Source of the DNA: Phytophthora sp. 'mugwort'
Lineage: Eukaryota > Oomycota > Peronosporomycetes > Peronosporales > Peronosporaceae
Length of the DNA: 64,000 bases
Direction: 5' to 3'
Assembly (NCBI GenBank): GCA_033558025.1
Contig: JAUCEF010000005.1
Coordinates: forward strand, 6,944,001-7,008,000
Positions 20,561 through 32,600 of the stretch are shown in pieces (the stretch's first letter is position 1; each line of letters starts with the position of its first letter). The notes beneath the pieces are model-generated. The model was not told where the DNA came from, searched no databases, and saw only the letters and a program-made list of their open reading frames with translations. A program made the position numbers and the translations under genes.

Positions 20561-21906
20561 CGCATCCGGCGCCTTCCTCGCCAGTTCTGTCTGGGTGACT
20601 TGGTGTGGACCTTGGGTATCCACTTGGTCGGTGCCACCTGGCTCCACCACTCTTAAAGCCTTGGCCGCCGGTCTATATTCCGGCGGTGGTGGAGTGCTAT
20701 GCGGTAAGGGTTCACGCACTCGACCAGGTTCAGCTTGTGCTGCCACCGATTCTAGGGAGTCGGTCTATACGTCGGCGACTCCCAACAATTCACTGGGTGA
20801 TCCTGCATCCCGCCACCCCTTTCGGATGCCCCAGTTCCTGGCAGAGGTGGGAACATGACTTACCAATGCTCTGTCAGTAACTGCGGGCAGGCTGGTCCCG
20901 ATGGCTTTCTTTCGCCAATCGACCCATAGCTCATGTTTCTCGACCTGACAGACGCAAGTGGTATCAAGACCAAGGTTGCCGTCCCGTAGCGGTGAGTGAG
21001 AGTGTCGAGGTGGCACCGCTCTTGCACGGTTCGATAACATATGTGGACCGAGGGAACGGTTCGGGATGAACCGTTCCCGGATTGGTTGATCACTCTTTGG
21101 TGGCTCAGAGGACCCAGAGCCCGTCTATAGACAAGCACACTCATGAAGATAACAAGGAAGCCGACAGGGAGTAGGCATTTAGGGAGACTTAACGGACAGG
21201 GTTAACCATTCTAATCCGCTATTTGCCTACAACAACGCAAGCTCCATCTTAAAACAAATGCATAAGAAATCGAGCAGGCCAATCGCGGAGATCGACTTTG
21301 GGGATTCCGTTCAATCAATGCGATCATCGACCTTGAAAATCGCGACAGTTTCTTGCTGCGTGCGCTTGTATAGACTTGCCGCGCCCGCAGGCACTTCTCC
21401 TGGCCAACCAGCGTCTGAGTAGTGTGGATAAGAATTGAAGATATATGATATCCTCATCTTCAGTCACGTTCTCTTTCTGGTGGGAAGTCCCTACCGCACG
21501 GAGCTGTCGAGTGTGCTCTCCTCCTCATTCAGTAGGGTTCTCTCCCCCCCCCCCCGGTTAGGCTCACCGTTTGTTTTGCGAGACAGGTTGGAGTAAACCT
21601 ACCATATTTGAGCTTAGGATCGCTCCATTTTGCCTCCGTTTGATAAATGCTCCATGTTTTTCCGACAGGTGGCAGTACGCACAGTACACTACGTAGTATA
21701 TGAAAATGAGCACAGGATCAACCGATAGGTACGCACCCACGTTGCGCGCATTGTGAAAACCTCCATTTTGACGTGGATTTTGCGAAAGCCCGCCGGATTG
21801 GTTGACAATAATTCTGACGATTCCAACGTTCTGAAACGGATTAAGATCTCTCGTTCAGCGATGGGTTCACATTTTGCACAATCGATTTTGCTGACACAAG
21901 CACAAC
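20561..21906. other. intergenic, nothing recognised
   Basis: Short frames on both strands (20860-21144 on -) may extend the gypsy relic. A C homopolymer lies at about 21546-21557. The last 200 bp probably hold the promoter of the kinase at 21907. Confidence 0.4.
21866..21878 (+). promoter_or_regulatory. oomycete Inr-like element
   Basis: TTCACATTTTGCA matches the core of the oomycete initiator (YCAYTTTNCA) and lies about 35 nt before the ATG at 21907. Confidence 0.5.
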
Positions 21907-23610
21907 ATGTTGTTCAAGCCTCCGATATTGATGGTGCTGTTTCTTGCACAAGCGATAACCGTAGTAGCTGCCTCGAGTTTGTACAAACTTTGGGTCTACT
22001 ACGACGGAAGTGTCTGCGAGGGCACACCATACAACACATATACAGAAAGCGGTCTCATCTGTACCGTCCAAGCATGCGTCGAGGACGGGAATATGAGTGC
22101 TACTGGTGTTGGCGTGGCGTCAATCGACTGCACTTCGGACTACAAGACCAGCATGCAGAATTCATTTGGCAATTCCCCCTACATTTTGACTGAGGTCTTC
22201 GCTGATAGCACGTGCCAGACACTAGCGTATGCCCAAGGCTTCTTTGCGTCCAGTAATTGTGAGGGGTCTCCAAACAAGAACTCGAGTGAAGCGGCCCACG
22301 TTATTGCGAAGCTGGACGCTGACGGATCGGCGGTGCTAGAATACTATTATGATTCATTGTGCGAAGAAAGCGAGCTGTATGCTACCTATTATGCGGATAG
22401 AGATACGCTTGACACTCACGAATGCGATGAGAACTGGACCAAGTGGTATTACGTGGATGGAGATGAGAACTTTCATCATGATGGATCTACCCCTTCGGAT
22501 GACGACGAAGACATTACACCCAGCCACAGCGACGGCATCAAAACCTCAACGATCATCGCCATTGTCGTGGGAATTTGCTTGCTGCTCGGTCTTGTCGCTG
22601 TAGTGATCTGCTGCTGCAAGCGTCGATCAAACGGGAAGCAAACCGAGACACAGCAGCAACCCACCGCCAGCTTGGAATCTGGAAATACTGCTTCACTCGA
22701 TATCGCTTTACGCGGTCAGATCGGTCTCTGGGATGACGACGTCATCACTGCCAAACGGATCCCCCGAGACAAAGTACGCGTGAAGAAGATCATCAGTCGT
22801 GGTGCGTATGGCGAGGTCTGTGAAGGAGTTTTCAACGGGAAGCGGGTAGCAGTCAAGATGCTGCTTCCTCACACACGTGGGAACCTGCAGCAAGTAAACG
22901 ATTTCCTCGCTGAGGCGAAAATGACGGCTACAATGGATCATCCACATATTGTTGCCTTTGTTGGAGTAGCGTGGGATTCACTCTCTGACGTTTGTGTCGT
23001 GCTCGAGTTCATGGATGGGGGCGACCTTCGAGTTTTACTAAGCAAATACGAAGAATCGCGTCATCCCACTGGGTTTGACCGGCAAAAGACCATGATCGCC
23101 CTGCAAGTCTGTCACGCTTTGACGTATCTACACTCACTGATGCCTCCTGTTATCCATCGAGATCTCAAGTCGCGGAATATTCTACTGAATCGTGCTATGG
23201 AAGCCAAAATTACCGATTTTGGTATATCAAGGGAGCGGCAAGACCAAACGATGACTGCAGGTGTGGGTACTTCGTTGTGGATGGCGCCTGAGGTGATGCT
23301 CGGTGAAAGGTACGACGTGAAAGCAGACATGTTTTCGTTTGGTGTCGTCTTGTCGGAGCTGGACTTGCATACATTGCCGTATGCACAAGCCAAAGCTCAA
23401 GTTCGAGACGCAATCGGAAGGAAACAACCCGATGCTGCAATTTTGCAGCAGGTGGCGATGGGGATTGTGCAAGTGGAATTCTCGCAAATAAGTTCTGGTA
23501 GTATAGTGGAGCTTGGGCGAGCTTGTGTATCGTTGAATCCAAGTGATCGACCAACCGCTGCCGAGGCGCTGTATCGACTGCAAATAATCCTGACCAAGGA
23601 AATGGCGTGA
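21907..23610 (+). CDS. receptor-like TKL protein kinase, Cys-rich ectodomain
   Basis: 567 residues. A signal peptide (MLFKPPILMVLFLAQAITVV) is followed by an ectodomain at about 25-185 with eight cysteines in the same spacing pattern as the kinase at 12061: CEGTPYN, CTSDYK, FGNSPYI, DSTC. An acidic Asp/Ser linker leads to a membrane helix at about 213-237 (IIAIVVGICLLLGLVAVV, then CCCKRR). The kinase domain is at about 285-563: SRGAYGEV, VAVK (K317), HRD (D419), DFG (D437), WMAPEVM. All catalytic residues are canonical. It probably senses an extracellular or cell-wall cue, but nothing in the sequence names the ligand. The kinase half is far more conserved than the ectodomain. No intron is apparent. 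Confidence 0.94.
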   Translation: MLFKPPILMVLFLAQAITVVAASSLYKLWVYYDGSVCEGTPYNTYTESGLICTVQACVEDGNMSATGVGVASIDCTSDYKTSMQNSFGNSPYILTEVFADSTCQTLAYAQGFFASSNCEGSPNKNSSEAAHVIAKLDADGSAVLEYYYDSLCEESELYATYYADRDTLDTHECDENWTKWYYVDGDENFHHDGSTPSDDDEDITPSHSDGIKTSTIIAIVVGICLLLGLVAVVICCCKRRSNGKQTETQQQPTASLESGNTASLDIALRGQIGLWDDDVITAKRIPRDKVRVKKIISRGAYGEVCEGVFNGKRVAVKMLLPHTRGNLQQVNDFLAEAKMTATMDHPHIVAFVGVAWDSLSDVCVVLEFMDGGDLRVLLSKYEESRHPTGFDRQKTMIALQVCHALTYLHSLMPPVIHRDLKSRNILLNRAMEAKITDFGISRERQDQTMTAGVGTSLWMAPEVMLGERYDVKADMFSFGVVLSELDLHTLPYAQAKAQVRDAIGRKQPDAAILQQVAMGIVQVEFSQISSGSIVELGRACVSLNPSDRPTAAEALYRLQIILTKEMA

Positions 23611-23879
23611 AGCTCACTCGTGACTGTATATGACTGCATTCCAGCATATTAAGTTTTCACTACTTGCGTTGCGTATGTCCTTAATAAATGTAGTAAAACT
23701 GAAACTTAAACCAAAGGTTTTACAACGAATTTTCCATTTACTAAAACCTCATCCCTCTAATAACCAAATATGGTGTCTGAGCCATAGTGCCCCATAGCCA
23801 TTGGTGAGTTGCTAGATCACCAACCTCAGTGGCGATGCCGGTCGAGCCTAGGGAGCATCTTTTCACCTTATTTCGAGTC
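23611..23879. other. 3' spacer of kinase gene
   Basis: AT-rich spacer with AATAAA-like sequence (ttaataaatg, about 23681), a possible polyadenylation signal for the kinase gene. Nothing else is seen. Confidence 0.4.
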
Positions 23880-24370
23880 GTGGCGATGAAGCCCAATTTC
23901 ACGGTACAAGAAAAGCTGTCTCTGTAATCGAAGAACTGGAGGCTTCGAGTGTCCAGTTGCCAAGAAGCATAAGCTCGACAGGGATCGTACAGCAGCTAAT
24001 CAAGGAGTACAACATTCAGTACACAAACATACGGATGAGACGGCAGTGTTCCTTGATGGCAATCGCCACGCGACCGTCGATTCCGTGGGGCTGAGGACGT
24101 CAATGTGAAGTCGCTCGGTTTCGAAAATAAACGTATTACCGCTCTCTGTGGCTTCTGCTGTAAAATGAATGATGACGAAGGGGTCAAGATCCAATACCCA
24201 TTCCCTCTAATAGAGCCCCACCTGTAATAGTGCCAATGTAAGGCGTGGGGCATTAGGTTAGTGCCCCACGGGGTAGTATCGAAGGGTGCTACTTTGCTTT
24301 GGTTCAAACGCAAGCACAGCCGTCAAGGTGCAGCTCAGTTCTGCGCAACGGTTCGCAGAATAACTAGTAC
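23880..24370 (+). mobile_element. probable DDE transposase scrap
   Basis: Broken plus-strand frames give MKPNFTVQEKLSL near 23886, then RFRGAEDVNVKSLGFENKRI near 24075-24140, and an Arg-rich end. The RGAxxVNVKS...RITAL pattern resembles the middle of pogo-like DDE_1 transposases. Stops and shifts are frequent. The family call is weak. Confidence 0.3.
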
Positions 24371-24979
24371 TTGAATGGTATACATGTATTTTCTTTCAAT
24401 GCCTCAACATAATTCCCAACCTGTATGCTACTTCTCATCCAGCCCGACTTCACGTTTCATAGTACAACACGCTCTTCGGCCAGCGACATCGCTAGTCGTA
24501 CACCGCGGGTGGATGTTACAGCCACTACGTACGATCACTAGCTGCGTCCAGCATCGCGCCGGAGCAAAACAATGTCGTCAAGGTCAAAAATACAACCACA
24601 CTACACGCTCTGCGCGCTCGCTGATGACAGAACCCTAAGCTTGCTGCGGCTCGAAAGCTTCGCCTCGCTCAGTAGAAGGACTGTTCCCCCCACGTCCTGG
24701 ATTTAACCGTGTGCGGAGCGATCCGTGTGTGGCAACTGTTGGTAAACTAGGCATTGGGCAGCCATGGACCCCGACCATGTTTTCACCCCCTACATCAAAA
24801 GCATAGAATTTTCCCGGTTTCTTATCAACCGTTCACCTAAACCCCACCAGTGATTCTGGAATCAAATTCTGAACGTTGTGTATGGAACCAAATCCCTTCT
24901 CCATCAATCTACATGAACTTGTTGTCTCTCCCCCCTTCTCCATTACTGTACATAGTAGAATCTGCCGGCTCGAGAAAAG
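24371..24979. other. upstream region of CRN pseudogene
   Basis: No gene was recognised. TCTCCATTACTGTACA at about 24938 could be a weak Inr for the CRN-like frame that starts at 24980. Confidence 0.35.
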
Positions 24980-26630
24980 ATGCTGAAGCTACTCAGTGCG
25001 ATCGTTGGTGCGGCGGGAAGGGTGATTGCACTGGACATTGACGCGAATAAGACAGTAGGGGACTTGAAGAACTTAATCAAGGCGAAGAATATAGCGAAAA
25101 TCAAATGTGATGCCAAGGACCTGCAGCTCTTCCTGGCGCAGTCTGCGGACGGCGCGTGGCTGAAGTCGAATGATCTTCTTGTGCTCCAAATGCAGGAAGG
25201 AGAGGTGTCCGCGGAAGTGACGAGTCTCTACATGAATGTGGAATTGGACGATCCGACGGATATGATCAGCAAGATACTCCCCAGCGAAATCCCAGACGGG
25301 ACGATCCACGTGCTGGTGAAGCTGCCAGATCGGGAGGGTTCAGCGTCATTGCAGCAAGTGAAAACCATCGCACATCGAAGATGTTGCCAGGTGTGGTACG
25401 CGTGGATCGATCGTGCGAGGAGAAGGCATTGATCTACGAAACCCTTTCTCGGGCCACTCTCACCGCGGATATCGTCCGCCGGCTCGAAAAAGGCATGTCG
25501 TCCTGGTTCAAAGCCCACCAATGACTAGGAAAACCTCACTGGCGACGCTAGTGAGCCGATCGTTGGTGCATGGGAACACCATGGAAAATAAAGATGGTTC
25601 TGTTCAACTTCTCTCCAATGGCAACACCTGACGATTTGACATTTGAACAAGATTTCAAGAAGCGTAGTATGATCGACTGGAAGGAAACAGTGTTAAATCT
25701 TCCCGCGTCAGGCTGTACGGTGTATTTGGTGATGGACGAAAAGTCTTCCGAGTATGGTCACCAAGTGGTTTAAGGACGTTCACGTGCTTTAAAGGGTCGT
25801 CGTCATCTGCGATGAAGGCATTCTGTGCGAATTTGGAAGAGCTGACGGGTGGGCACGTTGGCCTTTGTGCGACTGCCATTGAGACACTGAATCAAGTCTT
25901 TGCCTCCCGTAACAGAAGTACAAGTGGTTTTCCATCGCCTGTCAAGTGGATTCCTATGTTGCAAAATGGGTCACTGTATCGAGCTAACGATAGCGCGCTG
26001 TTTGAAGCGCTGACATCAACACGTGCTGTGAAAGTGCTGACAACCCTTGACTCGGACAAGCTGGATCGGCTAGAACGCATTGCATTGCTTATGGCGCCAA
26101 CTCTAGTTTTGATACTGATATAGTTGAGCAATGTCTTCAAAAAGGTATTCTGGTTCGAATTGAGCGGCGTTTTGAGTTCTCGCCACCAGTGATGTGGTGA
26201 TTCTTTGTTATGATGCGTGTTGATGGCATGATCCGAGCTCTTCATGCCCTCCAAACCCTTCAGAGATGATCGATCGAGTGATGCGATCGATCAATTACGA
26301 TAGCGTCCGTCAGACGCTTGTCAGGTGTTTCTGGAGTGATATTCTTCTGGAAAGAGCTTGGCAGTATGGAATTTTAAAAGGCTGGGTATCGCTGCACACC
26401 CAAGCACTTTTGTGACGTCTGTCGATGTGGGTGCGTTGTTTGGATTCAGCGGTTTCGTTAATTTACAGTTCAAACAGGTGACAAGTTTTGGCATCGAGTT
26501 GCCGCAAGGAACCAGCAATTTGGCTGAACACATCGGACGATTTTCGCCTGGTGGTCGCTACTCCTTACTTCGGTTAGACGAGTTCTGTCTGATTGATTTT
26601 AGGCAATATGTTCGTCGTGTGTTATGACGC
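24980..26630 (+). pseudogene. Crinkler (CRN)-like effector, frameshifted
   Basis: The ATG at 24980 opens a good CRN N-terminal domain: MLKLLSAIVGAAGR, a ubiquitin-like fold, and LQLFLAQ at about residues 48-54, a variant of the LFLAK host-translocation motif. It is followed by a DWL-like segment ending IHVLVKLPD, near the usual end of the N-terminal module. The frame then diverges and stops at 25432. C-terminal pieces survive in other frames: a P-loop-like VLVQSPPMTRKTS near 25520 (with Arg replacing the Walker Gly), GCTVYLVMDE near 25720, TGGHVGLCATAIE near 25850, and further pieces to about 26630. At least three shifts separate them. CRNs are proteins delivered into plant cells. This copy is probably dead or reduced to its N-terminal domain. 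Confidence 0.85.
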
Positions 26631-27537
26631 ACGAATGGCATGTGCTGTGGTGTTTAATTCCGCCATGGATGTCGTCTACCGGATTCAATCTAAAAAATAT
26701 GTTTTGAGATTAGTCCGCTTCAACATGAATACAACAGTACTTTGGCTTTTGATCGTACTTGGTTGTTGCATTTGAAATTTTGATGCCATTATTCATTGAT
26801 GTAGAAAAGTCAACATTTTATGATCGTACAGATGCATCGAGTATTTTTAAACCCGATGAAATTATAGATATTACAGAGTTAATGAGCAGTACCTACCTAG
26901 TAGGCAGCGCAGAAGCGTTACTACCAGTTCGGTCGCTTAAAATGAACCAGTAGGAGCTGACCCGGATACACCAACAACCCGGTGATCAACTATACTATTG
27001 AAAAGCGTATTCTGTTTAATAGATATATATGGTGCTGTAGGTAACTGTTGGCGACTACAACGAACACATGTTTACCAAAGAGTTTACGTGTTGTTCGAGT
27101 TGTGTCTCTAGTGGAGGCGTCGGTCCTGATGGATACTCGACGTACTGTTGCTGGAGTCACCCCTCAATACCTCAGAAGTAAAATAAATAATTCAGAAGTT
27201 GCTCTGGGAATGGGCGGTGACCCGGCGCGCCACCGGTTCAAATATCATTAGGATACAACAATAAGATCAGATCTGGCGAAATTGAAAAAAGTGCAAACAG
27301 TCACCAACATTTCGCCAGAAATATTGCACATTCACTACCGTATTTAAATAGGTATTTGCGACTTCCTGAATTTCAAGAAAAACAAAACTCGACATTTGCG
27401 TGCTGCTAAGCACCGTTCATTTTTCGACTTCCCTCCCCTCCTCGCTGTCGTTGCCTCTGTCACTGCCGCTTCTGGTCGTCGCCCGATCCCCCTACGTTGC
27501 CCTATCCGATGCCGATCTCGTTCTGTTGGCCAGTATT
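26631..27537. other. no recognisable gene
   Basis: Short frames at 26593-26775 and 26759-26953 may be remnants of the CRN C-terminus or unrelated. GGTTCAAATAT at about 27234 resembles a pol III box B but has no partner box A. Nothing else is supported. Confidence 0.35.
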
Positions 27538-28610
27538 ATGGCCTCTCGTCTAGCGGAAGGTGTCCTCAATTCAAACGCGACCCAGCGCGGGCGTGCCGAT
27601 GCTGAAGGACTGGACCAAAATAATTCAGGCGCCGCGACCCAAGGAAAAGCGCCGGTTTCGACCAGCAAATCGTTCGCGGTGAACTGTCCCCCATCCCGTG
27701 GCACATTTGCGACTCAGACGGACTTAGAGTCAAGTTTTGAGCGGAATGTTAAACTTTAATACGTGCTTCTTTTCGTCCGCTGTTCTAATCGGTGCGTGGC
27801 CGTTGAAGATACCAAACGGAGATTCATCAGATCTAGAGGTTGCGAACAAGCAATTCCGTTCGCGACAGGAACCGAGATCAAACCAATCGAGCCGCTTTAT
27901 CCGATAGTAAGCTTCTGCTTTACGATAAGAATCTGCAGTACTACTCGACGACCTTCATCTGCACTCACGGATGGGATTTCAACCCTCGCGGAAAGGGGAG
28001 ACGGACAAACCACATCGTCCGGGGGGGAATTGGGTGCAAGGCGAGATTGAACACAGTGCTATCTTTGGCTGAAGATGGCACGTACAGTGTTCGATTAAAT
28101 AAGCACAACTCTACTCACTATCACAAATGTTGGCCCCGGCGAGTACTACTCGTACGTCGTTGCACGAAAGATCGATTCTCCAGGTATTAAGAGCGTTGCT
28201 AAAACGATCTGCCAAGGTACGCTGTTGTATGTACGTATAAAACCATGGTCACTGGACTGATTCGTCTGTACATTTATTTACAGGTGGCTCCAAGCGCAAA
28301 AAGATCCAGAGCTACTTAGAAGAAGCCTCTGGGAAGCCAATTCAGCAAAAGATGTGGAGATCATGATTTCGCAGATTCACCGGGAGCCGTACACTTCACT
28401 CGACGACAACGTCCGCGTTTCGCAGCTATTGCAAGATTTTGGAGAAGGACCCGGAAATGCAGTGACCGTCTTCCGCGACCCAGCCATCCGTTTAAAGCTG
28501 CATCAGTCTCCAGACAGCGCACATGAACAGAATGGCGCGAAAGTTTCCCTGTATCGATGCCACATACAGGACGGACATTAACAATTACAATGAGTTCATT
28601 CATCGGCTCT
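27538..28610 (+). pseudogene. FAR1/MULE-like DNA-binding protein relic
   Basis: A short frame starts at ATG 27538 (MASRLAEGVLNSNATQRG). After shifts, 27900-28135 gives FICTHGWDFNPRGKGRR, GCKARL and HNSTHYHKC. This is the C...C...H-x-H zinc-binding pattern of FAR1/WRKY-GCM1-like heads found on oomycete MULE and ZSWIM-type proteins. A further part at 28283-28600 ends ARKFPCIDATYRTDINNYN, resembling the region around the first catalytic Asp of MULE transposases. Several stops interrupt it, so it is probably a degraded MULE-derived gene. Confidence 0.5.
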
Positions 28611-28810
28611 AGCTAGCTTATTGGAGACTTGTTCACCGACACATTGGTGGATTTGCCACAAATCTATTTGGTTGAATATTCACCACTTCTTAACTATCAT
28701 TTAAACGTATTTGATGATTGAAGATATCGTTTGTTCAGTTTCATGGTTACAGATAATTTGATTGCGGTGCTTTCGCTCAGCATTCACGAATCGATGGAGA
28801 GACCAAGCTG

Positions 28811-29050
28811 AAAATGAAGTGAGCGTTCAGGGAGTTCAAGCTCATATGCATAGATCCAGCTACAAACCTCAAGATTCGAGAGCAACTAATCGGCGAAACA
28901 ACTGTATCGACCACTGAAATCGCCTTCTCCATTTTGAATATCAATAACTTCGGGCTTGTGGATGTGGAGAGGATGAACATGTGGCACGGGGTATCCAAAA
29001 AGATTGCGAAGGCGCGAAAATTAATAAAGTTTTGTGGAGAGTGCAGCAAT
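28811..29050 (+). other. unidentified open frame, about 75 codons
   Basis: From about 28826 a frame without an early ATG reads AFREFKLICIDPATNLKIRE and continues open to a stop at 29050, ending KLIKFCGECSN. Composition looks protein-coding, but I do not recognise the family. It could be an exon or a fragment. The preceding TGA at 28823 and the flanking frames show no continuation. Confidence 0.3.
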
Positions 29051-30337
29051 TGAGGACGCTAAAAAGAAAGCCAACGGATTATTCGTACCATCCCACACAT
29101 AGGTGTGGACAGGAGTTGCGGCGTCGCCGGGCACGATTTGTCGTCACGGAGATGTCAGGAATGGAGGGGAGCAATGACTGAACGACAATTGTATCTATCT
29201 TGCTTCTCTCCGTATTGCAGAAGAGGCTATGAAGCTCACCTGGCGACAACCTATGCATGTAACGGTAGTGGATTCCATCTATACCCAGATGACAGATATA
29301 GAGCGAAGGAATGAGTAGATTGACACTCAAGACCACTTGTTTACCCAGCTTCATTATAACCGCAGGTGTGCTGCCCTGCCTACGTTGTCGTGGACTTTCC
29401 TCACTGGTGTGGCATCAATTTCGGCATGGAGCGAAAAATGGTGTGGAAGTACGGCCTATTCCATAATCAATCAATTTTAGATGAAGTGGAGGCAATTATC
29501 AGTAGTGTTTACGTAAAGCTCATGCACCCTGAGCTCACGATGGAATTTCAAATGATTCCCCGATAGCTTCAACGAGACGGATATAGTTGCGATGTTTTGG
29601 TTGTGCACTGGTTCGAGATGTTCTAGCAAGTCGCAGGAACGACACCCCCCAACCGCTAGCATTCCACGGGGATAAGATATCCCAGAAGCAGTTGTCTTAT
29701 GAACGGTACAAGCACTTCACTTACGTTCTCAATAGTCTAATGATTGATGTTGAGGGCGATCAATAATACATCCATATTACGTTTGAAAATCTTGCAACGA
29801 GGGTAGTTCTCATCACAACTGCAACTGCTTGTGCGTGTGTTGATAGTTCCATATCTACAATTGTGTGTGTGCAACACAAAAGTAAACAAGACGCTCTAAG
29901 TACCACATGGAAACCGGTACTCAATTTATCTCTACCGATCCACTGGCGTCCGCTCTTTCTTTGCGCAAAATATTGATGATAGTACAGAGAGCCAATATCT
30001 AAGCGAACTGTGAATCCGAATTTAACATTTGACTCATTTAAAAAGTCGAGCCATATACAGTTCTGTAAAAGGCGCTACTGGTAGCACTGTGCATCTGACG
30101 CATTTAACCCTTTTTGCTCCAGTCTTTCTGCGGAATAATACAGCATTCCGTCGTCCTCCGCTTGTTACTGACGCTCAAATATAACTGACATTCACGAGTA
30201 GCCAATCAAAATGCACGACATTCTCCGCTTGTTACTGACAACACAAAAATTCGACGAACATTAAGTCAGTTCGCATAAATCCGTGCCAATGACAGGAAAA
30301 TGCAAATGCAACGCCATTTGCTGGTGAGAAACTTGCC
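29051..30337. other. no recognisable gene
   Basis: Several short plus-strand frames are present (29105-29314, 29366-29566) with no assignable domain. The 29366 frame (YVVVDFPHWCGINFGMERK) looks plausible as coding sequence but matches nothing I know. Confidence 0.3.
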
Positions 30338-30699
30338 GTGTGGAACACTTCAGCAGAATGCGGGGAAATCAAAAGCGTTATGTCTGCATTCTACGGCGGC
30401 TTAGATACATTTGCTTTTAAGCAGCACCGCAATTATATCTATCAATGGCAGAAAAATCGAAGCAGCATCGACTTTGCATGTAAGACACAAAGTGGCCGAT
30501 TAGAAAAAGGCACGACATATTGGTACAGGGCCAGCATTCCCTCGAGAGGCAGAAGACGGGTTTTTGATGTGGATTAATGATCTGAGAGGGGAAGGCGTGC
30601 CAATTCCACTGTAATGCTACACCTTCAGGCTCTAGATGTTGCAAAAGCCCATGATATCGACGACTTTCGAACGTCGTGATCGTGGATGAAGGGCTTTAA
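30338..30699 (+). pseudogene. pogo-like transposase, N-terminal part (split by piggyBac)
   Basis: About 30440-30570 gives YIYQWQKNRSSIDFAC, the first helix-turn-helix region, and 30567 gives MWINDLRGEGVPIPL, the CENP-B-type second domain. 30614 then gives MLHLQALDVAKAHDIDDF and SWMKGF, which stops exactly at a TTAA (30696-30699). The matching continuation begins at 38000 on the far side of the piggyBac-like element, in the same frame. Internal stops and a shift show that this transposase was decaying independently. Confidence 0.8.
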
Positions 30700-31711
30700 C
30701 CCTTTCGCGAGGAGCAGTTATAAGCTCTCAGATAGTATATTATACCAAGTGAAGTCAAATCAATGTAAACAGACGCAAAAATCGCCCTTCTAGCTGTTGA
30801 TAGAGAGGGGGCGTGCGTGAAAATAAAACACGATGCAGCTGGCAGTGATAACTTCCGACCTAAAAAGGCGCAATATCCGCCCTTAGGTTGTATTTTAATT
30901 GGCTAATAAGTGAACGTTTGGAGTGTTCGAGGCCAATTGAGACTTGAACTATTGTGTTGGTCAAAACAAAATGGTACAGCGTACCACCGCGGAAATAATA
31001 TCAGCGGAATTTACGAAGATATTCGCCTCACCGACCGTTTTCTAGATGACGGCGCGCTAGCGTTGGCCGGAGGATGATGCTTGGGGCTTTGGCGCGCGGC
31101 TTTTTGCGCGCTCAGATATCGCGTCATTATCTATCGGATGCATGGCTAGGCTCTGACTAGGCTACGGTTCTATATCTAGCTCGGTTTGGTCGCCGGCGCT
31201 CTCGCACATATTATCTATTTAGGTACTGCTATACATGCACAAAATACTTGTGTACCCTAGTGAGATGCACGGCAATGAGTACATTGAGTAGTCAATGCAT
31301 GAGTGAGTACGGGTGCTGCGTATTTCTTCGGGTTCGTATGACTCTGTAACGGTGCTATCATCAATGCTATGCAACTGTTGAATATATTTTACAGTTTGTA
31401 TTTGAAAAGGGAACTATGCATGCAACGCTTTAGCGCAAAATCATGGAGCCCAAATTTTGGTTGTACTGCAAGCATTATTATCTTGGATGTTCGAATGTGT
31501 ACTAAACATGACGAATGATACAACGTCTGTATTTGTTAACCTTTATATTTGCAACAGATATACAGCGTGCGTCAGCCTTCCATTGATTCCGTCTCTCATT
31601 TCAAAATCCGCCCGATAATGGCGGAAACGCCGTCAGGCAAAAGTGTAAGCGTGCCGACCCTGGAGGTTCCAGAGAGCGCCGTCGCGTGGGATCCGATAGT
31701 TGTGTGGCTAA

Positions 31712-32600
31712 CGTTGTGCTTGTTGGTGGCGTAGGTGCTAGAGATCGAAGAGACAGTGGTGACATCGGTGAAAGCGTTGGAAGAGCTGCCGGGCAAGCGG
31801 TCGTCGCCGAACTCCGAGGGCAAGGTGCCAAGCATGTCGACGACGGCCAGGGAGCGCCAACAGATGCAGGTGCGATTGTGACTTGCGACGTAGGGCTGAA
31901 AAAGCGAGTGGCGCGGCTAACTGTGTGTGTTTGTTGGTGACGCAGGAGATGGCATCGGCGTCCGTGAGGGCGTCAGTGCAGGCATTGAAGACACTATGGG
32001 CCAGGAAGTCGTCGCCGTGCCTATTGTTCGAGCGCGAGGTGTGCGTAGGGGGCGCGGAGGACGTATGGCTCGGCGACCGGCAAGCGCCTCCATCGCAGAA
32101 GGTATTATGCGACTTAAGCTGCATGAGCAAATAGTATAGATAATTGGCGGTTATTTGTGGCTTAGGCGTTGGCACCGGCATCGGTGACCCGACAGAGGGC
32201 GTCAATGCGGACGTTGCAGGCACTGCCGGCCATGCAGGTGTCGTCGTGCCTGTTGTACCAGTACGTGGTGCTCGTGATGGACGCTTAGGACGTACAGCTC
32301 GGCAGGTGGCAAGATCCTCAATTAATGCGAATGCAGCTCGCGACTTGAGACTGCAAGTCGGAGTGAAAAAGCAACCGTGCGTTTGGTGGTGGTGTAGGAG
32401 CTGGTGCACGTGGCGCTGATATTGGTGACGCAGTTGGCGGAGTTGTTGATGGCGCTGCTGCTAGCCGTTACGGTCGAGGTCCGGTTGGTGGAGTTACGAT
32501 CCCTGAATCACCGCAGCCAGGGAGTGCAACGCCAACAGGGGCAACAGGAGCCGCAAAGACGCCAACACGAACACCACCCATCATGCGGTGCAGGACGTCT
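31712..32600 (+). repeat. four imperfect ~225-bp tandem units
   Basis: Units begin near 31712, 31936, 32160 and 32390, each near a GTTGGTGRCG or GTTGGCRCCG-type motif. In changing frames they encode Gly/Val/Arg-rich segments such as VGDAGDGIGVREGVSAG and VGTGIGDPTEGVNADVAG. They lie upstream of the piggyBac transposase core and may be an expanded N-terminal region. Divergence is high, and the unit edges are approximate. Confidence 0.5.

Noticed and set aside
27400..27537. Hydrophobic N-terminus suggesting a secreted protein (SSLSLPLSLPLLVVA)
   Set aside because: It starts with GTG, not ATG; the first ATG is 27538 after the hydrophobic part, and the sequence further on resembles transposon-derived DNA-binding protein.
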